Shown in pieces: positions 7,995-15,143 of a stretch of DNA of 18,474 nt (positions are counted from its first letter, which is position 1; every line of letters starts with the position of its first letter). A program made the position numbers and the translations under genes. The DNA is from Gammaproteobacteria bacterium (GTDB lineage Bacteria; Pseudomonadota; Gammaproteobacteria; Eutrophobiales; Eutrophobiaceae): positions 1-18,474 of the forward strand of contig JABHFC010000388.1 in the NCBI GenBank assembly GCA_018676275.1, read 5' to 3'. Under the pieces are notes generated by a model. It saw nothing but the letters and a program-made list of their open reading frames with translations. It made no database searches and was not told the origin of the DNA.

Positions 7995-8968
7995 TATTTT
8001 TCTAAACTCAAATCAATTACTGATATTGTATCGCTGGCACTTATGTGGACAGCTCCATTATTTTTGTCAGCGGTGTAAATCTCACCATCTATAATAAAAT
8101 TTCCATTCATTTTTAAACACAAAGTAGTCAAGTTCCTGCTGACATAACCATTTTCAGCCGATAGTTGCGCTCCTTTCCCAAAAAGCAGGGGCCAAATTGA
8201 TAGCCATAACCTTTTCGGCTTATGTCGCACAAGTGTCACATGAATTGGCTGGTCTTCTCTACCCCAATATGGTCGTGTCCCCAACAATAGTCTATTTAAA
8301 GAGCTGGCGAATACCAGTAGACAATTTTCGTCTCTGCCTGACTCATCATTATCCTGAATTTGAATTCCCGACTGTTTCTGATCATCCCCGTGCTGACCGG
8401 TCAATAAGGTGACCAGATAACGTAGCATAACTATCCCGGACGCTCTCTCCCCGGTAAGTCCATAACCGCGCACCTTCTTTTGGAAATACTCTACTCCTTC
8501 AGCAATTATCCCTGTTCCAAAAAACATACCGTATTGCGGCGTCTCATTACCATTTTTGATACACATCACAGGACGCGAGATACTGGGATAAGAAGATGAT
8601 TCAGTTAATACACTTACTAACTTCCTTAAAACTTTTGCCGGTTTGCCAGATATCTTGAAATCTTTTGCTGTCATATTTGTAGTTCCGGCAGGAACTATTG
8701 CCAGCATCGGTAATGAAGAGAAAATCTTACGGCTGAATAGGTAACTTAAAACAGCATGAATCGTCCCGTCACCTCCGATTATAACAAGCACTTCTATCTT
8801 GTTATTACTGAATTCCTCAAGCACAGTTTTAAACTCAGCTTGATTACTTGCTTCTCGATAAATTCCCTCGGGAATAGATTTTGAAAGATCCTGAATAGCA
8901 GTAACATCATTTTTAACTCTGCCACTTAATGGATTAGACAAGATACCGATCTTGTTCAGTTTTGCCAT
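7994..8968 (-). CDS. Diacylglycerol-kinase-family lipid kinase, candidate ceramide kinase
   Basis: A 324-residue member of the DAGK catalytic / YegS-like family. It has an N-terminal NPLSGR (12-17), the nucleotide-binding GGDGT (65-69), PAGTTNMTAKDF (93-104), FGTGIIAEGV in the middle, and a C-terminal IIDGEIY characteristic of the family. It would phosphorylate a lipid hydroxyl with ATP at the inner-membrane face. GTTNMTA replaces the GTxNDFA common in DgkB/YegS enzymes. The bacterial ceramide kinase of Caulobacter (CpgB) is in this family. It sits second in a minus-strand operon, 25 bases after the CDP-alcohol phosphotransferase, and overlaps the Tam41-like gene by one base. The product would be phosphatidate or ceramide 1-phosphate; the ceramide option rests on the wider locus. 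Confidence 0.85.
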   Translation of the reverse strand: MAKLNKIGILSNPLSGRVKNDVTAIQDLSKSIPEGIYREASNQAEFKTVLEEFSNNKIEVLVIIGGDGTIHAVLSYLFSRKIFSSLPMLAIVPAGTTNMTAKDFKISGKPAKVLRKLVSVLTESSSYPSISRPVMCIKNGNETPQYGMFFGTGIIAEGVEYFQKKVRGYGLTGERASGIVMLRYLVTLLTGQHGDDQKQSGIQIQDNDESGRDENCLLVFASSLNRLLLGTRPYWGREDQPIHVTLVRHKPKRLWLSIWPLLFGKGAQLSAENGYVSRNLTTLCLKMNGNFIIDGEIYTADKNNGAVHISASDTISVIDLSLEK

Positions 8969-8993
8969 TAATTACTTAACCTTTATAACCCGT

Positions 8994-10199
8994 TTATGGA
9001 GCTGACTTGGATAAGCGGGTAAACAATCGTACATCTAGTCGCTTTCTATCCCGCTCAGGATCAATACTATTTAACCATGGTTTCAGTTCACCAAATTTCT
9101 TCTTGTGCTTTTGTGCGATAAGCAAACGTGCCATTAGCACCAGTGTAGAAGCAACATGCCATATAAGCACCAACCATAGACCGATATCTGGTCTGCCACA
9201 TATCAGGGCCAGAGTTAATATCAGCAAATTCGGATTACGTCTTGCCGTAATCAGGCGATTATACGAATCCCACGGTTGCCATAAAAATAATCTAAAGGGC
9301 GCAATCCATAGTTCAAATCCTCCTTCGCAAAAGCGTCCACCTATGTAGGCCGCCAAAATTATCCAAAACATGCTTATCACTGATAATGAGGAGCCCCACA
9401 TTTCACTAATACCCAATCCCCAGGCAAGATACCAGAGTGGTGGATGGATCAGATCCAGGCCATGATCGAGAATATCGCCCATTTTGCTGGAGGTAATTGT
9501 GACTCGAGCAAGCTTGCCATCAACAGTATCAAGAAAAGTCATGAACCAACCCATAACTAGTCCTGTGTATAAATAACCACCCCAAAAAGCCAGTCCGGCA
9601 AATATAGCCAGGACAAGACTTAAAATCGTAACCTGATTTGGCGACCAGCCATAATGTACGCACAGTTTTACTGCCCAACGTGCGGGGATGGGCCAAAACC
9701 ACTTTGTAATAAAATCGGTAACACCTTTATAGGAACCATCAAATAATTCATTCTCAAGATGGTATTTATTCGCCTGATTAACTGGCAGAATAAACGGCGG
9801 ATCATATTTTAGAAGCCTCGGATCATAGGCGTTAACCAGATCCGCTGCTTTTTTAATTTCTAAAGTAGTAATAATCTTTTTATCAGATTCGCCTAAAAGC
9901 TCCTGTGACAAAACCTCAAGATTCGAAGAACTTGCTCTGGCAGCAACAATTTGATCACTGTTGCTGGCAGAAACAGCGACATCTTCATCTCGCCCTATTA
10001 ACTCTTTTAACACTCGGGATTCAAATAGATAGTCTCCACGCAATAAAAGCACGGGAGCGTTTTCAGGCACTTGCGATGTTCTATCAACAAGTTCAACATT
10101 GTCATGACTCTCGATCATGCGGATTAAGCGTTCTTTTCCGCTAAGGCCCCAAAGTGAAATTTCTGAGTCTTTAAGAATACAAATATACGTATGTGTCAT
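8994..10199 (-). CDS. CDP-alcohol phosphotransferase fused to a degenerate nucleotidyltransferase-like domain
   Basis: A 401-residue protein in two parts. Residues 185-375 form an integral membrane CDP-alcohol phosphatidyltransferase. Its complete signature spans D224 to D249 (D224, D227-G228, A231-R232, G241, D245, D249), and several hydrophobic helices follow. Residues 1-160 resemble a sugar-nucleotidyltransferase fold (VLLLRGDYLFESRVLKEL, 50-67) but lack the N-terminal glycine-rich nucleotide loop. The layout recalls the fused inositol-1-phosphate cytidylyltransferase/di-myo-inositol-phosphate-phosphate synthase (IPCT-DIPPS), with the first domain apparently inactive as a cytidylyltransferase. 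The enzyme would transfer the phospholipid group of a CDP-lipid to an alcohol, or a phospho-alcohol from a CDP-alcohol to a lipid. It is first in the operon with the lipid kinase, Tam41-like enzyme and hydroxylase. The headgroup is unknown. Confidence 0.88.
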   Translation of the reverse strand: MTHTYICILKDSEISLWGLSGKERLIRMIESHDNVELVDRTSQVPENAPVLLLRGDYLFESRVLKELIGRDEDVAVSASNSDQIVAARASSSNLEVLSQELLGESDKKIITTLEIKKAADLVNAYDPRLLKYDPPFILPVNQANKYHLENELFDGSYKGVTDFITKWFWPIPARWAVKLCVHYGWSPNQVTILSLVLAIFAGLAFWGGYLYTGLVMGWFMTFLDTVDGKLARVTITSSKMGDILDHGLDLIHPPLWYLAWGLGISEMWGSSLSVISMFWIILAAYIGGRFCEGGFELWIAPFRLFLWQPWDSYNRLITARRNPNLLILTLALICGRPDIGLWLVLIWHVASTLVLMARLLIAQKHKKKFGELKPWLNSIDPERDRKRLDVRLFTRLSKSAP

Positions 10200-10232
10200 T
10201 TTGTAAATTACGACCTGTTCATTTATCTGTTT

Positions 10233-10336
10233 ATTTCAGGAGTCTGTCGGACTTAGGATGTTCTGCTACGGGAAAGCCGGGTTTGGCCCTCGCAACGAAC
10301 ACCAAAGTGCGACAGACTCCTAGCTATTCCTGAAAT
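10233..10336. repeat. MITE-like terminal inverted repeat element
   Basis: The arm AGGAGTCTGTCG at 10238-10249 returns as CGACAGACTCCT at 10310-10321. With mismatches the arms extend to about 26 bases (through ACTT and TGTTC). Flanking ATTTCAGGA (10233-10241) and TCCTGAAAT (10328-10336) extend the symmetry, the right side carrying about ten extra bases. The 84-base core has no coding capacity and can fold almost completely into one hairpin. It fills most of the gap between two divergent genes, so it is not a shared terminator. A non-autonomous miniature element or a REP-like dyad is most likely; no transposase is present. A structured regulatory element is the alternative. Confidence 0.6.
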
Positions 10337-10357
10337 CGGCCAATATGATATACAGCT

Positions 10358-11338
10358 ATGATTAATTTTGTACCCATATCTCAGGATAATACACAGCAAG
10401 TCTTCAGATTTGCACATATCTCAGATCCACATTTGAGTAGCCTGAAAGATGTTCCCTGGCGGGAATTGCTGAATAAACGCATACTCGGGTATCTCTCCTG
10501 GCGTCTTAGCCGTAGACATATACACAGACGAGACATACTTAAGGCTTTGATAGAAGATCTCGATTCAAGGCAGGCACAACATTTGCTCATCAGCGGAGAC
10601 CTTACCCACATTGGTACTCCAATTGAATGTCAGCAAGTGAAAAACTGGCTTAATGAGCTCGGCCCAGCATCTGACATATCAGTTATACCGGGAAATCATG
10701 ATGCCTATATTAAAACTGACAAGAGTCAGACGACTGATCTCTGGGCATCTTATATGGACGGAGATGCGGAGTCGAAAGCTGCTAAAATGGTTTTCCCCAG
10801 CTTAAGACAACGCGGTCCGGTTGCTATCATTGGTGTATCTTCAGCTGTACCTACAGCACCCTTTTTTGCCACCGGACGTATTGGCAATAAACAACTGGAG
10901 CTTTTAGCCCAGATACTTAAGCAGACTCGGGAACAAGGCTTGTTTCGTATTATTGCAATTCACCATGGTCCTCTTGTTGATAGTAATAAATTTCGAAAAC
11001 GACTTATTGATTCAGAGCGGTTTCGTTCTGTTATCAATGCTCATGGAGCCGAGCTTATATTGCACGGTCATGGACATTACCCTGTCAGCGATATTCTTAT
11101 AACAGCTGATGCAGAGATTCCCGTTATTGGTGTCGCCTCGGCTTCACTCCTATCGAGTTCAAAAATAAAGCGCGCGGGCTATAATGTTTATGATGTGAAT
11201 GCCTCTTCAAGCGACTGGAAATTGCAAATGCAATCATTTGGTTACGATCAGGGGACTGATAAATTTTTAACCCGGGAAGAAAAAGAGTTTGTCTTACCAC
11301 GCTTACAAAATTCTGATATTTCAGGCCAAACGTTGTAA
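10358..11338 (+). CDS. Calcineurin-like metallophosphoesterase
   Basis: A 326-residue cytoplasmic metallophosphoesterase with the complete dimetal motif set. It has D23-x-H25 (ISDPH), GDL at 80-82 (D81), GNHD at 112-115, a double histidine in IIAIHHGPL, and a C-terminal HGHGHY. Between the first two motifs lies a basic stretch (WRLSRRHIHRRD, 48-59) that could contact an acidic membrane or lipid. There is no signal peptide. Candidate substrates are a phospholipid headgroup monophosphate, a nucleotide-linked intermediate, or an LpxH-like pyrophosphate. None can be chosen from the sequence. The gene diverges from the CDP-alcohol phosphotransferase operon across the inverted-repeat element and overlaps lptG tail-to-tail by 18 bases. 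It belongs by context to the lipid locus. No clear ribosome site is visible before the ATG. Confidence 0.85.
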   Translation: MINFVPISQDNTQQVFRFAHISDPHLSSLKDVPWRELLNKRILGYLSWRLSRRHIHRRDILKALIEDLDSRQAQHLLISGDLTHIGTPIECQQVKNWLNELGPASDISVIPGNHDAYIKTDKSQTTDLWASYMDGDAESKAAKMVFPSLRQRGPVAIIGVSSAVPTAPFFATGRIGNKQLELLAQILKQTREQGLFRIIAIHHGPLVDSNKFRKRLIDSERFRSVINAHGAELILHGHGHYPVSDILITADAEIPVIGVASASLLSSSKIKRAGYNVYDVNASSSDWKLQMQSFGYDQGTDKFLTREEKEFVLPRLQNSDISGQTL

Positions 11339-12385
11339 CCAGGCGATTGCCAGCCAAATCAGTAAAAGACCGGGAGCAAAAGCGACTAGTGGGAAACTCA
11401 GGTCGAGTAATAAACCCACATTAGCAACAATCTGATCGAGTAAATATACACATATTCCTGTTATACCTGCCAGAACGAGACGATTAGCAATGCCGCCTCT
11501 TACCGAGCCAAAAACAAACGGTACTGACAGCAAAACCATGGCTATTGTTACTAAAGCCCCACCAAACTTTCTCCATAAGATAAGTTCATACGCATCTGAT
11601 TTTTGACCGGTATCTTTCAAATAAGCAACATATTCGTATAAGTCCGAAGGCGAGAGACTTTCCGCGGGACGATTCAATGTAGACATTTGTTCTGCATCAA
11701 GAAACGGTACCCAATTCATATTCGCTATCCGATTGGTCTCAACATTCCTATCGCTATAAGTTTTTATTGTTACATTGGATAGCTCCCATACTTGCTCATT
11801 TTTTATCTCAGCGTACTCTGCGAAGATATGCTCAGCTAAGCGTCCATCTTCATCAATCAGGATAATCTCAACTCTCCGCATGAGACTACCCTGCGGATTT
11901 TCCCCAATTCTCAACACCTGTCTTTTATCTCGCGTCCATGTTCCAAGATCTTTTCCAAGCTCAGTGCTTTGTGCCATCGCTTCAGCGCGATGAGCAATAG
12001 CTTTCTGTTGTAAATTCGGCGCTATGAATTGCTCCAGAACAGCTAACAAGACAAGCAGCATAAGACCTGCCTTGAATACGGTGAAGCTAATACGCATCGG
12101 TGACAAACCCGCCGCGCGCATTGTAATTAGCTCCAGATTAACCGCTAATCTGCCCAAACCAATTACTGTTCCCAGTAGCGCAATGAATGGTGCCAATTGA
12201 ATGAACCGTCTTGGTAACAAATAAGCTACGTATAGAAATGCATCTTTAGTTTGGTAAAAGCCCTCTCCTACATCATCCAGTTGTTCAATCAAATCAAGGA
12301 AACTGAAAAGAGGTAATAAAATCGCTGCTGCTATGGATAGGCCCGCAACAATATGACGTAATATATAGTTTTCCAGTAAGCTCAT
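11321..12385 (-). CDS. lptG: LPS export ABC transporter permease LptG
   Basis: A 354-residue LptF/LptG-family permease, the usual length. The N-terminus (LLENYILRHIVAG, then a helix with LPLFSFLDLIEQLDDVG) and LGRLAVNLELITMRAAGLSP, the coupling-helix region that meets the LptB ATPase, identify it. A periplasmic beta-jellyroll-like middle and three C-terminal helices follow. LptB2FG extracts LPS from the inner membrane and passes it to LptC and LptA. I chose the ATG at 12385, which overlaps the lptF stop as ATGA. An upstream in-frame start at 12466 would add 27 cysteine-rich, non-conserved residues inside lptF. Its 3' end overlaps the phosphoesterase gene. The setting among lipid-headgroup genes is unusual. 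Confidence 0.93.
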   Translation of the reverse strand: MSLLENYILRHIVAGLSIAAAILLPLFSFLDLIEQLDDVGEGFYQTKDAFLYVAYLLPRRFIQLAPFIALLGTVIGLGRLAVNLELITMRAAGLSPMRISFTVFKAGLMLLVLLAVLEQFIAPNLQQKAIAHRAEAMAQSTELGKDLGTWTRDKRQVLRIGENPQGSLMRRVEIILIDEDGRLAEHIFAEYAEIKNEQVWELSNVTIKTYSDRNVETNRIANMNWVPFLDAEQMSTLNRPAESLSPSDLYEYVAYLKDTGQKSDAYELILWRKFGGALVTIAMVLLSVPFVFGSVRGGIANRLVLAGITGICVYLLDQIVANVGLLLDLSFPLVAFAPGLLLIWLAIAWLQRLA

Positions 12386-13458
12386 CTGAATATCGCAAGT
12401 CGAGGTTTGAATTCTGGCAGTAACATGACTACAACTACAATCATCATCAAAGCTTGCAACCACCATATCCCCGGGAAACTAGCTACCATTTCCTGCTCTA
12501 CCCAGGTGCGCGCCAGCCCACTGAGGTTGTAATACAAAGCAAACACCAGCGCTGCGGTAAAGATTTTTTCGTTGCGCCCCTGTCTTGGTGAAGAACGACT
12601 TAGCGGAATTGCAATCAAGGCAAGTAATATTGTTGCAAATGGTCTCGATAATCGCCACTGCAACTCAGCGACATCAGCGGCCTCCTCGGATAGCAACAAA
12701 GATGTAGTTGCTGCGGCTTTGCGCTTATAACCAATATCATCTTCCACCCGATCCAGATAAAGCACCAGCTTTTCAAATTTCACGATTTCATCTTCAGCAT
12801 CATCTTCGTGGATTCGGTGAATGGTGCCGTCAAATAAGTGAATTTCTGCTTTTTCCCCTTGCTCAGCAGAAATTTGCGTGGCATAGCGTGATAAAATAAT
12901 TTCTTTTGTACCGTCCTTGTCAATATAGTGAAAAACATTACTCATGTTGCCGTCATTTTCATTTTTATGCTGAATATAGATCACGCGTGCGCTGTCCTCA
13001 TTTCCATAAAACCGGCCAGCCTGAAATCGATCAGTATTTAATTCTGCATTTGCACGAGCATCCAGAATGTAGCTATCCTGATACGCCCAGGGCCGTCCCA
13101 TAACGGATAGCAAACCCACAACTATTCCCACTGGCAAAGCTACCCACAATATGGCTTTAATAATCTGTATGCCGTTTATACCGGAGGCACGCATGGCAAT
13201 TATTTCCTGATCACGATGCATTCGACCCAATGCAATAACGATAGATACATAAAGAGCTACAGGAATCAGTACCTCAAGCGCGATCAGTGTTTTCAAAAAC
13301 ACGAGCTTCATCATCAGCGCGATACCCAATGTTTCCGTAATAGCCTCGGCCAGATAACGGGCACTGCTAAAACAGACAAAAAGGCCCACGAGTATGCCTA
13401 ATACTGCCGCCAATGGTTTCAGTACTTCCGCAACAATATATCGTTCAATATTTGTCAT
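12382..13458 (-). CDS. lptF: LPS export ABC transporter permease LptF
   Basis: A 358-residue LptF, full length. Three N-terminal transmembrane helices include the stretch LGRMHRDQEIIAMRASGI that faces LptB. A periplasmic domain of about 150 residues follows, and the C-terminal part has the LptF-typical AELQWRLS (about 264-271) and IPLSRSSPRQGR before the last helices. It pairs with LptG in the LptB2FG extractor. The stop codon overlaps the lptG start by four bases, so the two are translationally coupled. In many gammaproteobacteria the pair neighbours pepA; here it lies between a phosphoesterase and a LicC-like nucleotidyltransferase gene. The 110-base gap to the divergent gene must hold both promoters, but I could not assign hexamers with confidence. 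Confidence 0.95.
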   Translation of the reverse strand: MTNIERYIVAEVLKPLAAVLGILVGLFVCFSSARYLAEAITETLGIALMMKLVFLKTLIALEVLIPVALYVSIVIALGRMHRDQEIIAMRASGINGIQIIKAILWVALPVGIVVGLLSVMGRPWAYQDSYILDARANAELNTDRFQAGRFYGNEDSARVIYIQHKNENDGNMSNVFHYIDKDGTKEIILSRYATQISAEQGEKAEIHLFDGTIHRIHEDDAEDEIVKFEKLVLYLDRVEDDIGYKRKAAATTSLLLSEEAADVAELQWRLSRPFATILLALIAIPLSRSSPRQGRNEKIFTAALVFALYYNLSGLARTWVEQEMVASFPGIWWLQALMMIVVVVMLLPEFKPRLAIFR

Positions 13459-13568
13459 AAACTATTGAGATTGAACCGTTCTCGTATCCCGGATGGTAAT
13501 ATAATTATCAATGTGTATGATACGCCGCTTAATTTATCAGCAAGAATCAAAATTAACGATGAGTATGA

Positions 13569-14315
13569 ATGACTGAGAAGCCTCTGACTATGACTACAGC
13601 AATTATATTAAGTGCAGGCCAGGGGCGTCGATTGTTACCACTGACGGAAAATCAGCCAAAATGTTTACTGCCAATCGCTGGCAAGAGCGTTTTACAATGG
13701 CAGCTTGATGCCTTGCTGGACTCCGGCATTGAGAATATCAGTGTCGTAACCGGTTTTCATAGCGACCTCGTTGAGCAGTTGCTGGAATCAGAATATCCCA
13801 AAAAACCAGGGATAAAAATTCTGTACAACCCATTTTTCAGTGTATCCGATAATCTTGCCAGTTGTTGGCAAGCTCGTTCTCACATGAACAATGATTTTTT
13901 ATTGATTAACGGTGACACTGTGTTCGAAGCAGATTTGCTGAAACACGTGTTAGCCTCGCCTTCTGCACCTATCACTCTGACTATCGATCAGAAAAGTACT
14001 TATGACGAAGACGATATGAAGGTGGAACTGGAAGGTATGCAGGTGAGACATGTGAGTAAAATCCTGACTACAGAACAAAGCCATGCAGAATCAATTGGCA
14101 TGCTCTATTTTCGTGAAAATGGTCCTGAGAGATTTCGAAATTCGATTGAAAAAGCCATGCGTAAACCTGCTGGATTAAAATCGTGGTTTTTGTTTGTGGT
14201 TGATGCACTGGCAGGAGAAAATCTTGTGCAGGCCTGTGTCATCTCGGGCATGCGCTGGGCAGAGATTGATTTTATTGTTGATCTGGAGTCAGCAGAAAAG
14301 CTGCTGGCTGATTAA
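13569..14315 (+). CDS. LicC-like nucleotidyltransferase (CTP:phospho-alcohol cytidylyltransferase type)
   Basis: A 248-residue NTP_transferase-fold enzyme. The nucleotide loop SAGQGRRLLPLT lies at 15-26, the partner lysine K31 in PKCLLPI, a metal-binding INGDTVF at 113-119 (D116), and a C-terminal WAEIDFIVDLESAEKLL. The stretch DEDDMKVELEG and the later AESIGMLYF are typical of the LicC/phosphocholine cytidylyltransferase-like group. It would join CTP (or another NTP) to a phosphorylated alcohol or sugar and release pyrophosphate. Activation of a lipid headgroup is the likely role here. The start is ambiguous: ATG at 13569 or the in-frame ATG at 13590 (MTTAIILSAGQ), which has GAGAAG before it. 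It meets the next gene stop-to-stop with no gap. The precise substrate is unknown. Confidence 0.82.
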   Translation: MTEKPLTMTTAIILSAGQGRRLLPLTENQPKCLLPIAGKSVLQWQLDALLDSGIENISVVTGFHSDLVEQLLESEYPKKPGIKILYNPFFSVSDNLASCWQARSHMNNDFLLINGDTVFEADLLKHVLASPSAPITLTIDQKSTYDEDDMKVELEGMQVRHVSKILTTEQSHAESIGMLYFRENGPERFRNSIEKAMRKPAGLKSWFLFVVDALAGENLVQACVISGMRWAEIDFIVDLESAEKLLAD

Positions 14316-15143
14316 TCAGTTCTCTGAATTAGCTATTATTTTTTCAACAAGCCGTCTATCTTCAGCTGTATCTACATCAACGCCTGCATGCGCATACGGT
14401 AAGCGCACAGCTTTAACTTCAAACTGCAAACGCCTGGATATTTTTGTCAGCGCCTTGTCCATACTGAGTAAGCCAAGAAGGTACATCAGAACACCCGAAG
14501 CACCGAGAATACCGGCAATCATTCTAGCTGGTCGTTTGCGACTTTGTTCAACCTGACGCCAAAATGGTATGAGTTTACGACCCTTAACATTCATAAAGGT
14601 AAACAGGTTACAGCCACAAACACCTCCATCACGTAACTTAATGACTGTACGTTTCACTTCCGGCAACTTCTCAACAATCATCTTGTACTCAACCAGGCCA
14701 ACGCAAGCATCAGCTCTGGTATTCAGGGACTCGCTAAGAAAATAGTCGACTATCTCGCTTTGCAACAAAGCATGATCGGCAGTAGTCAGTAATACATGTT
14801 CGTCGTTAGAAACCTTTTCCAGGGCCGATTCAACACTTTTACTAGGAGAATCAAGGTTTGGAACCCAGCTTATATTTGCTTGTTGGACTCTTTGTTTCAA
14901 ATCGGGACAATCATCTATTGATGTCTGTGATGGTCCGCAAATTACTATTGATTTAACCAGCTCACTACCTTCCAATGCATCCAGAACACGCAAGATCATT
15001 GGTTTACCACATATTGGTGCAATAGCTTTACAGGAAACACCCGCATCAATAGCGACCGGATCGCTATTTGTTCGATCCCCTGCCAGCACAATAGCAATGA
15101 ATTGTCTTGAATCAGGTATAGCTTTACTCACAACATCTATCAC
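14316..15143 (-). CDS. MobA/IspD-like nucleotidyltransferase with altered nucleotide loop
   Basis: A 275-residue Rossmann-like NTP transferase. The start is a GTG at 15143 that overlaps the stop of the upstream acyltransferase as GTGA. The family's usual LAGGxGxRM loop is replaced by VLAGDRTNSDPVA (19-31). The fold is otherwise present: KAIAPICGKPMILRVLDAL (39-57), a metal-site-like LLTTADHALL (118-127, D123), and a C-terminal VDVDTAEDRRLVEKII. A hydrophobic stretch near 215-235 could touch the membrane. This LAGxR variant is a recognisable subfamily, so it is probably active rather than decayed. It likely activates a headgroup precursor. Co-transcription with the bCerS-like gene is the best clue to function. 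Confidence 0.75.
   Translation of the reverse strand: MIDVVSKAIPDSRQFIAIVLAGDRTNSDPVAIDAGVSCKAIAPICGKPMILRVLDALEGSELVKSIVICGPSQTSIDDCPDLKQRVQQANISWVPNLDSPSKSVESALEKVSNDEHVLLTTADHALLQSEIVDYFLSESLNTRADACVGLVEYKMIVEKLPEVKRTVIKLRDGGVCGCNLFTFMNVKGRKLIPFWRQVEQSRKRPARMIAGILGASGVLMYLLGLLSMDKALTKISRRLQFEVKAVRLPYAHAGVDVDTAEDRRLVEKIIANSEN

Noticed and set aside
9007..9348. Open frame of 113 codons opposite the CDP-alcohol phosphotransferase
   Set aside because: Antisense to a well-supported membrane enzyme and without domain features.
10238..10321. Inverted repeat read as a rho-independent terminator
   Set aside because: It lies between two divergent gene starts, is too long, and has no T-run on either side.
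12386..12466. Longer lptG start at 12466
   Set aside because: The added 27 residues lie inside lptF and are not LptG-like; the ATG at 12385 forms the usual ATGA overlap and starts at the conserved LLENYILRHI.
14194..14556. Open frame of 120 codons bridging the two nucleotidyltransferase genes
   Set aside because: It overlaps the conserved 3' ends of both real genes in another frame and has no domain.
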